From contig OY992836.1 of the NCBI GenBank assembly GCA_963921425.1, forward strand, positions 18,741,614 through 18,805,613: a DNA stretch of 64,000 nt, in the 5' to 3' direction. The notes under the pieces were generated by a model. That model was not told the origin of the DNA and made no database searches. It saw only the letters and a program-made list of their open reading frames with translations. Positions 13,481 through 27,500 of this stretch are shown piece after piece; positions within the stretch are counted from its first letter, which is position 1; the number at the start of each line of letters is the position of its first letter. Position numbers and translations under genes: made by a program. The stretch comes from Dryas octopetala. Its lineage: Eukaryota > Streptophyta > Magnoliopsida > Rosales > Rosaceae.

Positions 13481-16400
13481 TATATATATATATATATATA
13501 TGACATAAATAAATAGTTTTTGATTCCTAGTATCACCTGCAAAACCCCTTTTTAGAAATAGTGAGATTATTGACAGGCTTCTGATTCTGAATTCTGATCC
13601 AAACTAGCTGCTTGCCGTCGAGATAAGTTAGCCCAATAAACTAAGGCGTGCAAAGGGCTCCCTCGATTGGCTAATTAATATTGGTGATGCATTTGCACGT
13701 GCATGTCTCTCAATCATGTATTGACATCTGCCATTGGTTAATTCCCATGGGTTTGGAGGGTTAAGATTATAATATCATGCAAGATCAAATTTTGGTTATT
13801 GGGACATCAACCTCGAGCTAGCATATGGAATTACATATAAAATTATATATAAGACTATATGAGTAATTAATTAACCAAATGATGGTTAATTCGATGTTGT
13901 AAGGTATCCTAGAATTGTGTTTTGTGCATTTCTTACATTCGTTTTGAAAGGATACATATGTTGACTGAGGGCAATTGGGCGGCTCTAAAGATGTGAAGTT
14001 TCATATTTCATCAAGTCATAATAGCATTTTACATTTATTCTTAATTATTTTTTGGCTACTATATTCATTTTACTTTTATAATTATGCCATAACTTGCACC
14101 AACTTCACCATGTGTAGGTTGTAGGCCACCATATATTTGACTAGTTGCAAAAAGTGGCGGTAGCTCTAATTGGATGTTGACTAATTAATCACCATTGTCC
14201 ACAAAGAGAGTAATTACTTAAGTTTTAAGATAATTAGTAAGTTCACATATCGAAGCAACAAAACAAAATGGAAGACATCTTTTTCCCCACCCATCTTGAG
14301 CACAAGGCCATTCTATTTGTAACCTTGTGCAAATCATGTTTTCCTATAAAAAGGAGAGAAGATGGTGTGTGAAAAGAACTAATTGTAAATATTTTACCAA
14401 CCATTTAATATCTCAATCATCATTTTTTTTTTTACATAATTTTTATGGATCGGAGCAAATTTTCCAAATGTCAAACGCATTACTCGGGCTCTAATAACAA
14501 TCATGGAGAGACCCACCATGCGTAATAGTGGGTCCCATTTACCAGAGCCCAATGCGATGCGCTGGCCATACTGAATAAATAATTCCTTAATTACATGATG
14601 CTTTTTTTTTATTCAAGTAGATGCAAGATTGCGACAACTCGTCTTTCATTTGATCGTTAATTATGTGAGATATGATTGTATGTATATAAAAATTTATGTT
14701 ATTTTTACATAGCGTGACTTGTCACAAACTCTTAATTAATTTTTTTAAAGAACTCAACTTGCTTGCTGCAACAACTCATTATTGATAGCATAATAGGTAA
14801 GAAGATAATATTAATATATCAGTGGTGGGTCGTATTATTGGGTGCCCGATGCCACCAGCTAATGTACATATATGAATTTTTTTAGGAAGCAAAAAATACA
14901 ACTAGAGAAGCCAAGAAACAAGGTGTTTGATGAAGACGCGAGTTCACAGTCGTAAAGAAAGGTATGCAAATAGTAGAGACAGAAACATTTGAGTTATAGC
15001 CATTGAACGGTTGAACCAATCAAAATCCTCAAGGAAGAAAGACTATTATATTTTGGTTCTTCTTTAATTAAAAAGTGTATAAATATGCCAATAGCCATGT
15101 TTAGTATGGTTGAAACTATGAACAATTCTTCGTACTACTTCTGGCTAAGTCATGTAGAATGGTTTAGTGCAAGTGGGAAGAAGAATCATGGTTGAGACTT
15201 GAGAGTGCCAACTTCGGAACTTGTTCTCCTTCAGGCTTCAGGTGAGGGTCAAAGTTGGGCACTTGGCAGAGAATCTTGCACTTCATTTCATAATTTTATT
15301 TCATAGTTATTGCCGAAAAAATAGAGAGGGTCAGGACTCAGGTGCTTTAGCAACATCCAATCGAAGTGAAGTGATATTGGATTATTGGGGCATTGCAGGC
15401 ACGCACGCCAATTTCCTGATTTAGTAACCTTTTTTTTCGAAAACCAAAAAGGAAAATTTCTTTCTTTGTTAAAGTCTTAGAAAATCAAAATAGAAAGTTT
15501 TAATTTAACAAACCCACCATTCCCCATTCCCCACGTTTTGTTTCTGACTTCTGACGTACGCGTCCAAAACGACACAGCCTCGGCGTGATGGGAACAGTAG
15601 TTCTAATATTAGTATATTTATTATTTACTATAATGGGGTCCCGTGATGCACTTGACCTTATCTTTTTATTAAATTTAAGTGACAAATATGCCCTTCACTT
15701 TTGTGGGAATTACCGGGATAACCTCTTTCATAATTGTGGACTTTAGGGAGGGCCGGAGGGGCTAAGTATTTGTTTATTAGGATTTTAGGTGGGAAAGGAA
15801 GACATCCTGGTTGGATATGACGATGCTAATGAAGGCCAATTATAGTGTGTGTATCATTCGTTCTCTATGTGATACTACAATAAGATGTTCTTTTTACACG
15901 TGCTATGATTTTGATTTGACAGACTGGTCAAGCAATAACTCTTAAATTTGGAGTAAAACTTGATACGTGTACACTTTTTTTTTTTTAAAAAAAATTACAT
16001 AATAAATATATACACGCATACATATGGAGAAGTTTATTTGAAGAACAATTGTGTTCATCGCTTTTAAGAGTACTATAGTGCTTACACATTTGTTCTCACA
16101 AAACAATGTGACAATTTTTTATTTATTCAAATATGTGCCTACTTTGAATCTTACTTATTTATAACAGTTAATATTATAATATGTGTATTGACATATAATT
16201 GGATGAATAAATTTGGTGACCCAATAATATATAGGGAAACTTCCATTTAGGTCCTTTAGTTTTATAATATACTGAATAAAATCTTATGGCCTTTAAAATT
16301 CTAACTAAAGTCCAATAATATTGTAACTATTTCATGTTACACAATATTGATCGATTATTTTTTATTTTTTTCACATATACCAGGCTCCAAGCAAAATCTC

Positions 16401-17312
16401 AGAATTAAAATTTAATATAAAGCCTCCACAAACCTCATTGTATACCCTAAGAAGGTATGAGATTAACCCGTACCCTATACTCTCAAAAAAATAAAAAATA
16501 ATGACATATTTCTTTGACAAGGTAATAATCAAAGGACTATATTCAGAAAAAAATAAGGGCTTTATTTGAGAAAAAAAAAGTCATAAAGTTTTTTTTCAAA
16601 TAACAAATATTAGAAGCACTAAATTATAATTTTCCCTAATATATAATTGCACCTTTAAACATATATATGTGTAGTATTACTATCTCATTCATCGCATGTC
16701 ACATGTTATGTTATAATTAACAATCATTGTCAGGTGTTCGAAACACTTGTAGAGGAATTTCATTTCCAAACATGATTTTTGGCCCCAAACGATTTGTCTC
16801 TTATTTGCTTGGTTTCTAAACTAAATATCATTGCTATATATTAATAGTTTTGATAAAGAAAGTCTCTCATTTAGTATTTAATCTAATTTTTCTATAGTTA
16901 ATATTATAATATCACGATTTTTTTTGGGGCCTGTGAATCACGATTTAAATGATAATAACACTACAAGATTGAAGGTATGCGAAACATTGTTCTTCCAAAT
17001 CTGCTTGACATGGTTTCTTCCCTTGATGAGTCTATTTTAAAAGGAGTTCGACTAATTAATTGGTCATGAAAGTAAATATCTTTAGTTATCCTGATATTTT
17101 CCTTGATAATCTTAATCTTCACGATTCCCATAGTAACTAGCACTTAAGGAGTTTTAATAATATAGAGATCCACTTTTCCCGTCTTAGTCTCTTAGACCAT
17201 CATTTTCATTAATAGTGGTAGTGGCGTGGGCAATTCAACTTTCTTAACCTCATTGTTATTGAATGGTGTCACCTTACAAACTTTTTTATTATTATGATAA
17301 AGCTAAGTTCCT

Positions 17313-17468
17313 TTAGAGGTTACAAACACTTTTTATTTTTATTTATTTATAATCAACTGCACTATCATTCATAAAATTTGAACTCAAGACCTTATTTGAT
17401 AAAGGAAAATTTGTGTGACATCCACTAGACCAAATGGTCATTGACAATTTGAATTAGAGATTACAAAC
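17313..17468 (-). mobile_element. tRNA-derived SINE with target-site duplication
   Basis: Read on the minus strand, the element has an A-box-like TGGTCTAGTGGA and a B-box-like GAGTTCAAATT about 45 bases later, then an A/T-rich tail (AAATAAAAATAAAAAG). It is flanked by TTAGAGGTTACAAAC (17313-17327) and TTAGAGATTACAAAC (17454-17468), a 15-bp duplication with one mismatch. This is the standard structure of a short interspersed retroelement mobilised by a LINE. Confidence 0.75.
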
Positions 17469-18410
17469 TTCACAAATATTTTTTAATACTTTTAATACTT
17501 ACTAAATATGTATTCAATTAACTTTCACTAATTATATAATTATTAACTTTAAATACATAAATGTCAAAACCCAAATGGTGTTAAATTCTCCCCTAGTTCG
17601 TTATTGATATTTTAAATGATCGATGATATGTTCAGTACTTATAAACCAAGGTTTTTGCTTTGTTAATTTTATTTTGTTGTCGGGGCCATGACACTCGCAC
17701 ATTACCGAAAGATGGTTATTGTTATAAAAAAACTGAAAATAATTATATATGACAAAAAAGTGAGAAAATGTAGGAAAGTAATTGAAAGAAAAGGAGATGA
17801 GAAAAATTATAATGTACGTTGTGCACTCTTGTGCCAACACAATACGCATACATTATTGTTAGTACACAATAGTTTAATTTTACTTTTGTCATACGTCAAC
17901 ACGTATATGCCTATATGGGGACTGACATGAGCATTTGCCTACCCAACATGGCAACATTAGCATTGCCTTTTAGCAATTTGCTTCTTTGGTGAGCCCATTT
18001 CTGACCCCATTAGGAAAGTTAATCCACTATTAATTATTATTGTGCCCAAAAAGTACCAACTTGCGTTAATTTATTTTGGGAAAATCCAAAATGGGGTAGA
18101 CCTTGCCCACCCTATCTCTTTGTGGAAAGGTCCCAATATGTAAGCAAATATGTATAATAATATCCCTTTCTTGTTTAGAGAAAGCTCAGTCTTAGAAGGA
18201 AACCGCGCGTAAAAACGAAATAGTCAAATAAAATGACAGGCCTGACAGCCTCAGCCTCATGTCAGTCTAGCATCTCTCCTGGAGAGGACACAACGGGTAA
18301 TTTCCGTAAACCTGAGAGGACAATTCTGTCTGCCACCTTTTTTTTTTTCTAATTTTTGAAAAAGGTCAAATTCCCAAAAATAGGAACTACGGTGTACGTA
18401 TTCGTAGGCC

Positions 18411-18578
18411 CACGTGTCGGTGATCTATATGAGGGGCGGCTCGCTTTCCAAACCTATTAAAAATTCGACGTCGGAGCACCCAATTGGTCCACGTGTCCCG
18501 AACCATGAAAACCACTGGTGGTTTTGTACGCGAAAAGATAGCGGTTTCGCTGCGCTCAGGTACACTTTCCTTATATAG
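18411..18578 (+). promoter_or_regulatory. MADS-box gene promoter: two G-boxes and a TATA box
   Basis: Two near-identical G-box/ABRE-like sites, CCACGTGTCG and CCACGTGTCC, have their CACGTG cores at 18411-18416 and 18490-18495. A TATATAG box follows at 18572-18578, giving an expected transcription start near 18600. G-boxes of this type bind bZIP and bHLH (PIF, ABF) factors, so light or ABA input is possible; that is inference. Confidence 0.55.
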
Positions 18579-18599
18579 CTTTCTGCTGATGTGAATCAT

Positions 18600-18945
18600 C
18601 AGTACAGCCAAAGCTATTTTTGTGAAACCTCGGTTTGTCTCCATTACTTAAAGCTGTACCAAGTAAGTTTAATTTCCTTTTTTATTTCTTTTTCTATTTT
18701 TTCTCGGAAATGTTTAATTTTAATTTCCTCATCTTTAATTTGTTTCAGATTCTCTCTCCCTCTTTCTTGGAAAATTTGTTTTTCTAATCCATCATTTTGT
18801 TCCTAGCTTGTGTATCCGATCTTGAACTGATCGGAAAAAAAAAAAAAAATGACAGAGCTAGCTGATATATTTTGTTGGAGTTGAATTAATTAATTTAGAT
18901 TTTTGGTGTAGCTCAGTTGAAAAGGAAACCTAGATTTCCAAGGTG
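18600..18945 (+). other. 5' leader of the MADS-box gene, with probable intron and short uORF
   Basis: After the TATA box, the leader has a consensus donor CAA|GTAAGTTT at 18663 and an acceptor TGTTTCAG ending at 18748, with a T-rich body between them. A leader intron of 86 bases is therefore likely. Further down, an upstream ATG after an A-run opens an 11-codon frame (18849-18884; MTELADIFCWS) that stops 61 bases before the main start. Boundaries of the leader are approximate. Confidence 0.5.
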
Positions 18946-21434
18946 ATGGGAAGGGGTAAGATTGTGATAAGGAGGATTGACAATTCGACGAGCAGGCAGG
19001 TGACGTTTTCGAAGCGGAGGAATGGGCTGCTGAAGAAGGCCAAGGAGCTGGCGATCCTCTGCGACGCGGAGGTTGGAGTCATGATCTTCTCCAGCACCGG
19101 CAAGCTCTACGATTTTGCAAGCTCGAGGTCAGACCTCCATGTCCTAATTAACATCTTTAATTTATTAATTTACTTCTATTTCTAGTCCTTAATTGATATT
19201 GATATGGCATTCATTCTAATTAGCTTCAGAGTTGGGATCCATGTGTATTCACCTAATTCACTGCCATATATACGTGGAATGTTAATTTTTGTTGGTAATT
19301 CAGTAAGAAATTAATGTTGTTTTTCAAGGAATGGATGCATGGCTAGTTGTTGTGCAGCATTGTTGACAAGATGTTGAATAAGACTAGGGAATAGATTTTG
19401 TTGATATATACTAGCTTGAGAGTGTACATAAATTAGCATACAATAAGACTAGGGAAAGAGATTATTATCCCATATTGTGTAACCGATTGTTCTATCTCTT
19501 CTCTAAACTTAACTTCTCACTAACCCTGTTCTGTATACCATACTATACATTTACACTATTCACATATACAACTAAATTTCTTGTTTTTTTTTTTTTTTTT
19601 TTTTTCTTGTGTTCAAAGAAAGCTTAAGGCTTGGATGTACGTAAGTATTCTATCACCACAATTGTAAACCCCAAATAATTGATAATTTTGCTAAGGTGTT
19701 TCATATACTATTGATGTATATAAATTTTATTGAAAATACGCAAACTAGAGAGCTCGGCTTTATAAGAAATGTTTTTTTTATTTTTTTTATTTTATGGACT
19801 ATAAGAAATGTTTGTAATCACGTACTGCATGTATATAAAATTTCAAGAAATATTTGTAATATTAACTATATTATAGTTTTGTCACATCAACTTACACATT
19901 TTCTAGTTCTATAATGCTTAATTAGCCCTAACCCACCAAATCATTTCAAAAAAAAAATGTCCCATCTCTTTCTGAAAGATTCAACCTTTGATTTTGAATT
20001 ATTTAGAATTACTCATCTATTACCGAATTCAGTGAGAAAGAAATAAGACCTTGGCATTATAACATTACTTATTCTCCACTACACATACAAGAGGTTATTG
20101 CTTAAATCATTTAGATAGAAATTAGTAATTGTTTCTAATTAAAGCTTAGCATCTAATTAAACGATTTGAATTAATATATTAAATAGAATTTCAAAACTCC
20201 AGTTGGACCATGTAGATCAAGTTTTGAGGCATGCAGTACTTTCAAACTCACAACTCTTTAAAAAAGTTGCTATTTAGTTGAAGGTTCATATATATATACC
20301 ATAATCGTTTTTCCCAAAGAAAATTTTCTTAATTGTTATTTTCTGCTTTCTTAAACATTGGTTGGAACATGCAATATTTTCATATGAAGACTTGGGACCC
20401 CAACTCCCACAAGATTATTTTGTCAACAGATTGCTCTTTGTCAAAGCTATATAAAAGCTTCCTCCTTTTTTTTTTTTTTTAAAATAATCTAAAGTATACA
20501 TTTGAGTAGAGTATTATAAAATCCGTATTTTGTGAGAGCTCCTAATGTTTTAGACAAGTTTAAACCATACAGAATAATCGTCTAAAGTTTAGGATAAAAG
20601 TAGTATATATCTTGTAATCCAAATCCCCCCACACACAATTTTAGTGTTTTTTTTCTTTAACCGGGAAAAACACTTTGCAAGTGTTATGGACTTTTGAGTT
20701 TAGACTTAGGAGTTTCTTTCTTGGATTCTCCTTCTCCTCATATTTATTTGTTAATATTTGAATATCTCACTGGGGTGGCTCCGTCGTGTGCAATTGTGGT
20801 CTAGATATGAAGATTAAGGTCTCCCAAATTTGGTTGTACGATGGTCCACGTTGATCACCAAAAGCTCTTGAAAGTATTAGGCAACGCAATTAACATCAAC
20901 TATAAAACAGAATGTTCACCTCATGGTCGACTTTGTAATGATTTCATTAATTGAGGTAGTTGTGAAAATCTAGTCTCCCAAGAGATCGATGGTGGCCGGT
21001 AAATTTAAACCTTGAAGTACACATATATCCACATCCAACGCCATACTGGATAACAAAACATGCAATTCCTTGTTTCTTCCATGATTGGTAAAAGTTATCA
21101 AATAAAGTTATTAAATTGTAACAAAAAAAGGAGTTAGTAAAGAACTTGGTTCAAAAAAAGAAACACGGCTGCCCAATTTCCTTTCTATATCACCTATAAT
21201 TTTCAACTTTACTAAAACGATAAAAAAACAAACAAATAAACAAATTCCTCTCCCCTCTCCACCACGGGCAGCGCCCTTCTCCTCTCCCCTGACCACCCTT
21301 TCTCTCTTTTTCTCTATATTTCATTTCCCATTTGCAAACTCCCTTACGGGTGCCAAAAGGTTCCTGACTGGCTTCCCTTTGGCTTCGGTGAGGTAGTTTG
21401 CAAAGGGAGGGAGGGAGGGAGGGGGAGGGAGGGG

Positions 21435-21506
<72 letters not shown>

Positions 21507-24500
21507 GTTAGGCCGCTGGTGAGGGTGGTCAAGAGGGAGAAGAGTGGCTATTGAGATATATATATATATCTAACCACCATGTTAATACAAAAATGCTGTA
21601 AAGCTAATTAGTTAGTAAGTTAATACAAAACTAACTACTATGTTGGGCCTACTGCACAATGTAATTTCAAAATCTGAACCGTCCATTTTTTAGGCCATAC
21701 TTCAAAGATTATCTCTGTAAAAAATTTCTAAAATTGAAAGTCATTTAGCCATTTGATTATAATAACAATCATTTATATGCTTTTATCGAAATCAGTGATC
21801 GTCTATTTATTTGATCACAATTAAATGACTAAATAATTTCCGATTTAGTTGATTTTTTTGCAATAATGATCTTCTAAGTATGGTCTAAAAATTGAACGGT
21901 TCGGATTATAAGATTAGTTATGTGGTGGCCTTAAAAGCATGGTTAGCTTCGTATTAACTTACTAATCAGTTAGTTTTAAAACACTCCTATATATATATAT
22001 GTCAATTCTATTGAGGGATCTCTTAAATAATTTTATTTAAGGGATCCATTATAAAGCCCATTCGATACAATTTCAACAATCCGAATCATCTATTTTGTAG
22101 ATTTATTTCAAGATTATCTATGTAAAAAATTAGATAAATCGGAAAACATTAAGATATTTAATTTTTATAAAATAAATAGATCGACAAACAAAATGTTTTT
22201 GATAAACACTTAAAATTGTGACTATTTAATCAACGGTCAAATGGTTTCGGTTTACCAAATTATTTGCAAAGACGATCATTTAATGAAGCTTAAAAAAATA
22301 AACGGTTCCGATCATCAAAATACAATATAGAGTGAATCCCACAAGAGATTCTGGCCTCAATGGAAGGGGCATATATATATATATATATCTTGTTTTATTT
22401 TGTTCAAGGGCTAGAATTGTGTTTTAGAGTTTAAAAGGAAAAAGATGAGGGGTATATTAAGTAAAGGGAAATTCTACCTTTTGGATGCAGAGGTATAGCT
22501 TGAATTTAAATGAGTTCACTTTTCTATCATCTGGTGTAGGTTTTCCACCATTGGATCTGTCTGTTACAATACCCGCATCCGTACTGTAGCTATTCTCATT
22601 AAGAGAATTGGGGGTTCCCAATAGAAATTTCCTACGTCAGTAACTCAAAGAAGTCCGTGACAATACCAAACTCAATGTTAAGGTTTTCTCCAAGGATGAG
22701 GGATTGATACAAGCAATGACTGATGTTTAAGATACGGAAGTGTCTTGATTTCTACGGTTAATTTTTGTGTGGTTTTGGTAATACTAAAAGCTTGTCATTA
22801 ATGTATACTAAAAGCGATTTAAAAAAAAAAATTCGGAGAGAAACAATTCAAAGTTAAGATTTCTTTAATATTGTGGAGAGAGAACAATCAGAAATAACAA
22901 GTCATGAAAAAATTAGCTGGTTAGTGGTACTACCTACCCGACCTTTATAAACCCTAATCCAACCTATTCTTATTTGAGGTGGAATTTATATACATGAAAT
23001 TCTCCCCCGTTTGCGTTTGGAAAAATTATTGGGCTCGTTTGAAAAATTATTGGGTGTAATTAATACACTTATATCAAATTTAATATGTAAAAATATTATT
23101 GAACAATATATTTATATTAGTAGAATATAATATTAATAACATTCTTCCAATTATGATACGTTAGATCCCCGGTTTGAACACTCAAGATCCTCATGGTTAT
23201 ATCTTTACAAACATTTGTATAACTATCGTATTAATGTTATTGTCAAATGTAATTGAGTATAGTAAGTAGTAAGGCATATATAAGTGAGTAACACTTAAGG
23301 CACGTTTGGTTCACGGAATTGATTTCTCAATAAATCAATTCTTTTGCATTTTGCAAAGAGAAATGAATGTGAAATTTCCTTTCCTGTGTTTGGTAAGTTT
23401 GGGAAAATAAACTAGGAATTGAAAGCAATAAATGCTGTATTTGGTCATTTTTCCAATTGTACTCTAATATATTATTTATTTTGAAATAATAACAGATTTA
23501 GTTTTGTCAAAAAAGAAGCAATAAATGCTTTTCCAAAAGGGGAGAAATCAATTTCATTGCTCCAATAAGGGTTTCATTTTTCCCTCAAAAAGGGCATCAG
23601 ATTCTATTGGAACATAAATTGATTTCTTTTCCCTGTGTTTACCAAATATGATAATGAAATTAATTTCTCATTTTTAAGCCTCCAAAACTTGAACCAAACG
23701 GGCACTTAGTACGTAGTGGGTTGATTGGCTATCCATATATGTCAAACTATTAGCAACTTAAAACTAAAATCCGTTTGAAATATTTTATTCTGTGTTGGGT
23801 CGTTTGGTCTTTTAAGACATCTGATTTGAACTTGTATGAAAATGATCCAATTAAGAATTTTGAATCTCTATTATCTTTTAAAGCAAAAAAGTCTTTTCTT
23901 TTAATCTTTTTGTCTCAATATAAAGTTTTGAACGCATCCACTGCCTTATAGGTTATTTAACAACCCGAAGTTTAATCAATACACAGCCTTAGGCCGGGCC
24001 TTTTCAGAGAAAAAAAAAAACAACCCGAAGTCTACTCAACATTGGTTTTGTCACGCGGATATTAGAAGGATTCCAAGTTCAAATCATTCTCTCAAATAAA
24101 AAAACAAAACAAAACAAAAAGACTTCAAACATAATATCAACTAAAAAAAATACCGACCAAAGTTCATCTCTATTGACAATTAGTCAAAGAAAAATCTTAA
24201 ACAACGACAAATTAAAACTAAAAACTGACCCCGATCAAGAGAGAGACTCGATAAACTAAGAAAACTAAATCACTAGTCTACAACCACCTAGAGAATCCCA
24301 GGATGTAGATTCTCCGATCTTGATTTGGAGATCACTGTTTAGAGATCATGAGCTTTAGATCTTCGATTTGCGATCTTCAATCTTGTTTTTGGGCCTGATT
24401 TTGTGATGTGAGTAGAGATGCTTTGTAGATATGTTTTTTTTTTTTCTTTGATCTCTCTCTTTGTTTATTATTTCGTTTTGTTTTTTAATTTGTTATATTT

Positions 24501-27500
24501 ATGAATTTCAGTTTTAGTAAATCAATTTCAATTTCAGTGATCAATTTTAGTTTCAGTTATAGTAATCGATTTCAGATTTATTTTTAGTTACAGTTTCACA
24601 TTTCAATTTTGATGAACATTTTGTCACATTTTAGTTTTAGTGAATATTTTATGAAATAGTTTCATTCTATTTTATTTTTTTAATAGAAAAAAGAATTATA
24701 ACTATTGTTCACTATTTCACCTCTTGTGTAAATATTTTTGTCACACATACACAAAAGTGTATTAAATCCATCCATTCCAATTTTATTGTTTTCAATGACT
24801 TTGAATTAGTTTAGATCTCTAAGTTAAAAAACCGACATATTGAATTGGATGGTGAATTTTCTCATAAAAACCCAATGAAATCAAATCTAATTTGGTCATG
24901 TAACTATTATAAAATAAACATACGGTTTTAGTAACTAGTAACTCGTGTTTGTTTGTTCAATAATATTTACATGACTAAACGATTTTCAATTTGATTGATT
25001 TCTCGCAGAGATGATTTTTAAAGAATAATCTAAAAACTAAATGGTTCCGATCATGAGCCTATACTTAAAACAACACAGTTTTAATTGATTAGTATGAGAT
25101 TAACACATAAGGAATTAGCAGAGAGGATCCAAATCCCAATAGAATATAGTTGGGTTCATACTTTTTCTAAGCATTTGAAACTGTAGAAATAATAAGTAAT
25201 CTAAATCCTATGATAATATTTTGGTACCCATACAATCTTCATTTGACATGTAATTTTGTTAAAAATGTGTGATTATATTTGATTTGATGATAATTTTGGT
25301 ATTTCAGTATTTCTTTTTTCCTTAACTAAGAAACCGGATCATACAATCATTTGAATTCACATTTAATTGGATCCTAATCTCAAATTAGACTTGATTGTAA
25401 AATCCACAATCTAATCTATATTGAATTGTGTACAAATTTGCAAAAAATTGACTGTTTCGAATCAACAAACACCCCCTATCAAGATTTCAAAGAAAAAAAA
25501 AAAACAAAGAACAAGCAAGCACCCCTAACACAAAGCATGTGCATAGGGTTTAGTGTCTATAAAGAAACATTAATAAGCATGAAGTCAATACAAAACTTGA
25601 TGGATTTAGATAAAATCAAATTTAGACTTACCATAATCAATTGGGACTATAAGATATCCTATAGAAATTTAGAGATGGTTACCAACTAGATAATAGTTTA
25701 GTAGTATTTCTTTTATCAATATTAGAAAATGTCATAAGTTCGAATCACCCTCCTCTAGATTAAAAAAAGAAAAATAGAGATGGTCAAGTCATCACTTAAC
25801 TTATAAGAATTTATTAAAGAGTGAGGCTATGCAGACCACTCTTAGCTGCTGAGTTGACCACCCTAACATATTTTGTCCAACTTTTTTCTTATTTTATCCT
25901 TTATTGCAAAAACATGATGAAATCACCCAGATTCATTCAGTGGTCATCTACCGAAACATCCACCAATGTTCGGCAGATAAGTGTCGAATAAATACAAATA
26001 TTTCGGCAGATAACTGTCGAATGTCTTTTTCATTTCCATTTAATCCACCAATGTTCAGTAGATAACTGTCGAATAACCATAAATATTTCAGTAGATAACT
26101 GTCGAATGACCCGACGAACAAAATTAAAATTTTTTGTTTTAAGGGTAAAATTGAAATTTTAAAATAGAGTGGTCGAAATAGCACTGACCTTTATTAAAAG
26201 GTAACTTTTGTGTACGTTCGAGATCAAAGTTAAGTACAAAACTCTAGGGATTTTTTCAACTCTTCTTCCACTAGAGTTTTATAGATAATATTCAATATAT
26301 AATTGTACGAATGTTGTTATAAGTCTTTAAAAGTGGTCAGAAACTTGAGAAGTCGACAAGATCATTAAAAACAAAGAAAATTGTAAGAATTTGTAAAAAC
26401 CTGAAATGACTATCATCTTCCAAGTTCCCTCTTGCATTGGAAGTTCACTCCATCTTGGAGGATTAGGTACAGCTATGCACTGTTTGAGAATGAACCTAAG
26501 ACCACTCTAATGGAAATTGAGAGAGTAATAATGACCATTGAGTGAGATTTAAATTCCCTTGTTGCACACAAACTAGTTAGCGATGTAACTGCAATCTGCA
26601 TCTATATTACAGGGGTTGAATGGAGGTTTGTTTAGTAGTGCTTTTAGAAGGCATAAAAATGATTTCATATTAGTCAAAAACGTTTTTGACAGCGTTGGAC
26701 ATGAATAGCTTATAGAAGCACTTTTTAAAGCTTTTAGAAGAGAACTACCAGCAAACACACTTCTGAAAAAAAAAAAAAAAAAACACACTCCCAAGACGAC
26801 CAATTTTCATCGTTAATCGGCATTACTGTTTGGCCCTTTTTAATTCTACTTCCTTAAGACTCCTGTCTTTGACCCTTTATGGGTTATACAACTTATACCT
26901 CTTTATCCCAACCTTAATTTAGTGTTTTTATTATAAGTTCCTATCTCAATTTGTAATTCCCCTTGTTGATGCATCTTTATTCCCTTTATTTGTTATACCT
27001 CTTCATCCCAACCTTTCATGTAATGCATTTTCCGTTTAATCCTTCATCCTAAAGTTGTTTCCAGGCCTAAATATCATATGCCTTCTTGCCTCATTGTCCT
27101 CTTTTGATAATGTGTCTTCTCCGGTCCCAACTAATCCTGTTCGGTCAATTCTCAAATTACTGAAACACAACAAGACCCTACACCTATGTCTAGCCAAGAA
27201 ACTAATCCTAAACCCTAACCTAAAATTGAACTACTCTTGCAACCAGTGAAATCTTGACCCAATTTTAATCGTACTGACTACCTCATAGCTCCGTCTTTAA
27301 TCTTGATGCTCTTGAATCCCCAAGTAGCCCTATATACAGATGTCAATGTTAAGCATGTTCTTGGCATCTTGCCCCATCTGAGTTTTGATTCTCATATTAA
27401 GGTTAACTCCTCAAATATCATTAAGAATATTTTGATCTATCACTATATAGTCTCAAGGCAAATGTGTTTCTATAACATATATTATATATATGTATCTGAA

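Larger units (their letters stand above)
7364..18400. other. 11-kb intergenic region upstream of the MADS-box gene
   Basis: The first roughly 250 bases are the leader and promoter of the zinc-finger gene. The remainder is AT-rich and repeat-rich. It contains a long-TIR element (8331-9147), a CT microsatellite (about 10260-10321), a 141-bp tandem duplication (12500-12775), a foldback MITE (13081-13480) and a SINE (17313-17468). I looked on both strands for open frames with splice signals and found no believable coding exon. Short open frames here, such as 8773-9003, 11991-12182 and 15221-15424, have no recognisable composition. Confidence 0.65.

Noticed and set aside
18387-18644. 85-codon minus-strand frame over the MADS promoter
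   Set aside because: It overlaps the TATA box and G-boxes of the MADS gene and has no recognisable domain.
21344-21532. Serine/leucine-rich frame on the minus strand
   Set aside because: A translation of the GA/CT microsatellite.
23958-24035. Telomere-, CRISPR- or origin-like repeats
   Set aside because: The repeats are too few and irregular; this is a plant nuclear sequence where CRISPR is not expected.
24000-24115. Possible further SINE with B-box AAGTTCAAATC and an A-rich tail
   Set aside because: No A-box at the right distance; only a short CAACCCGAAGT direct repeat nearby.
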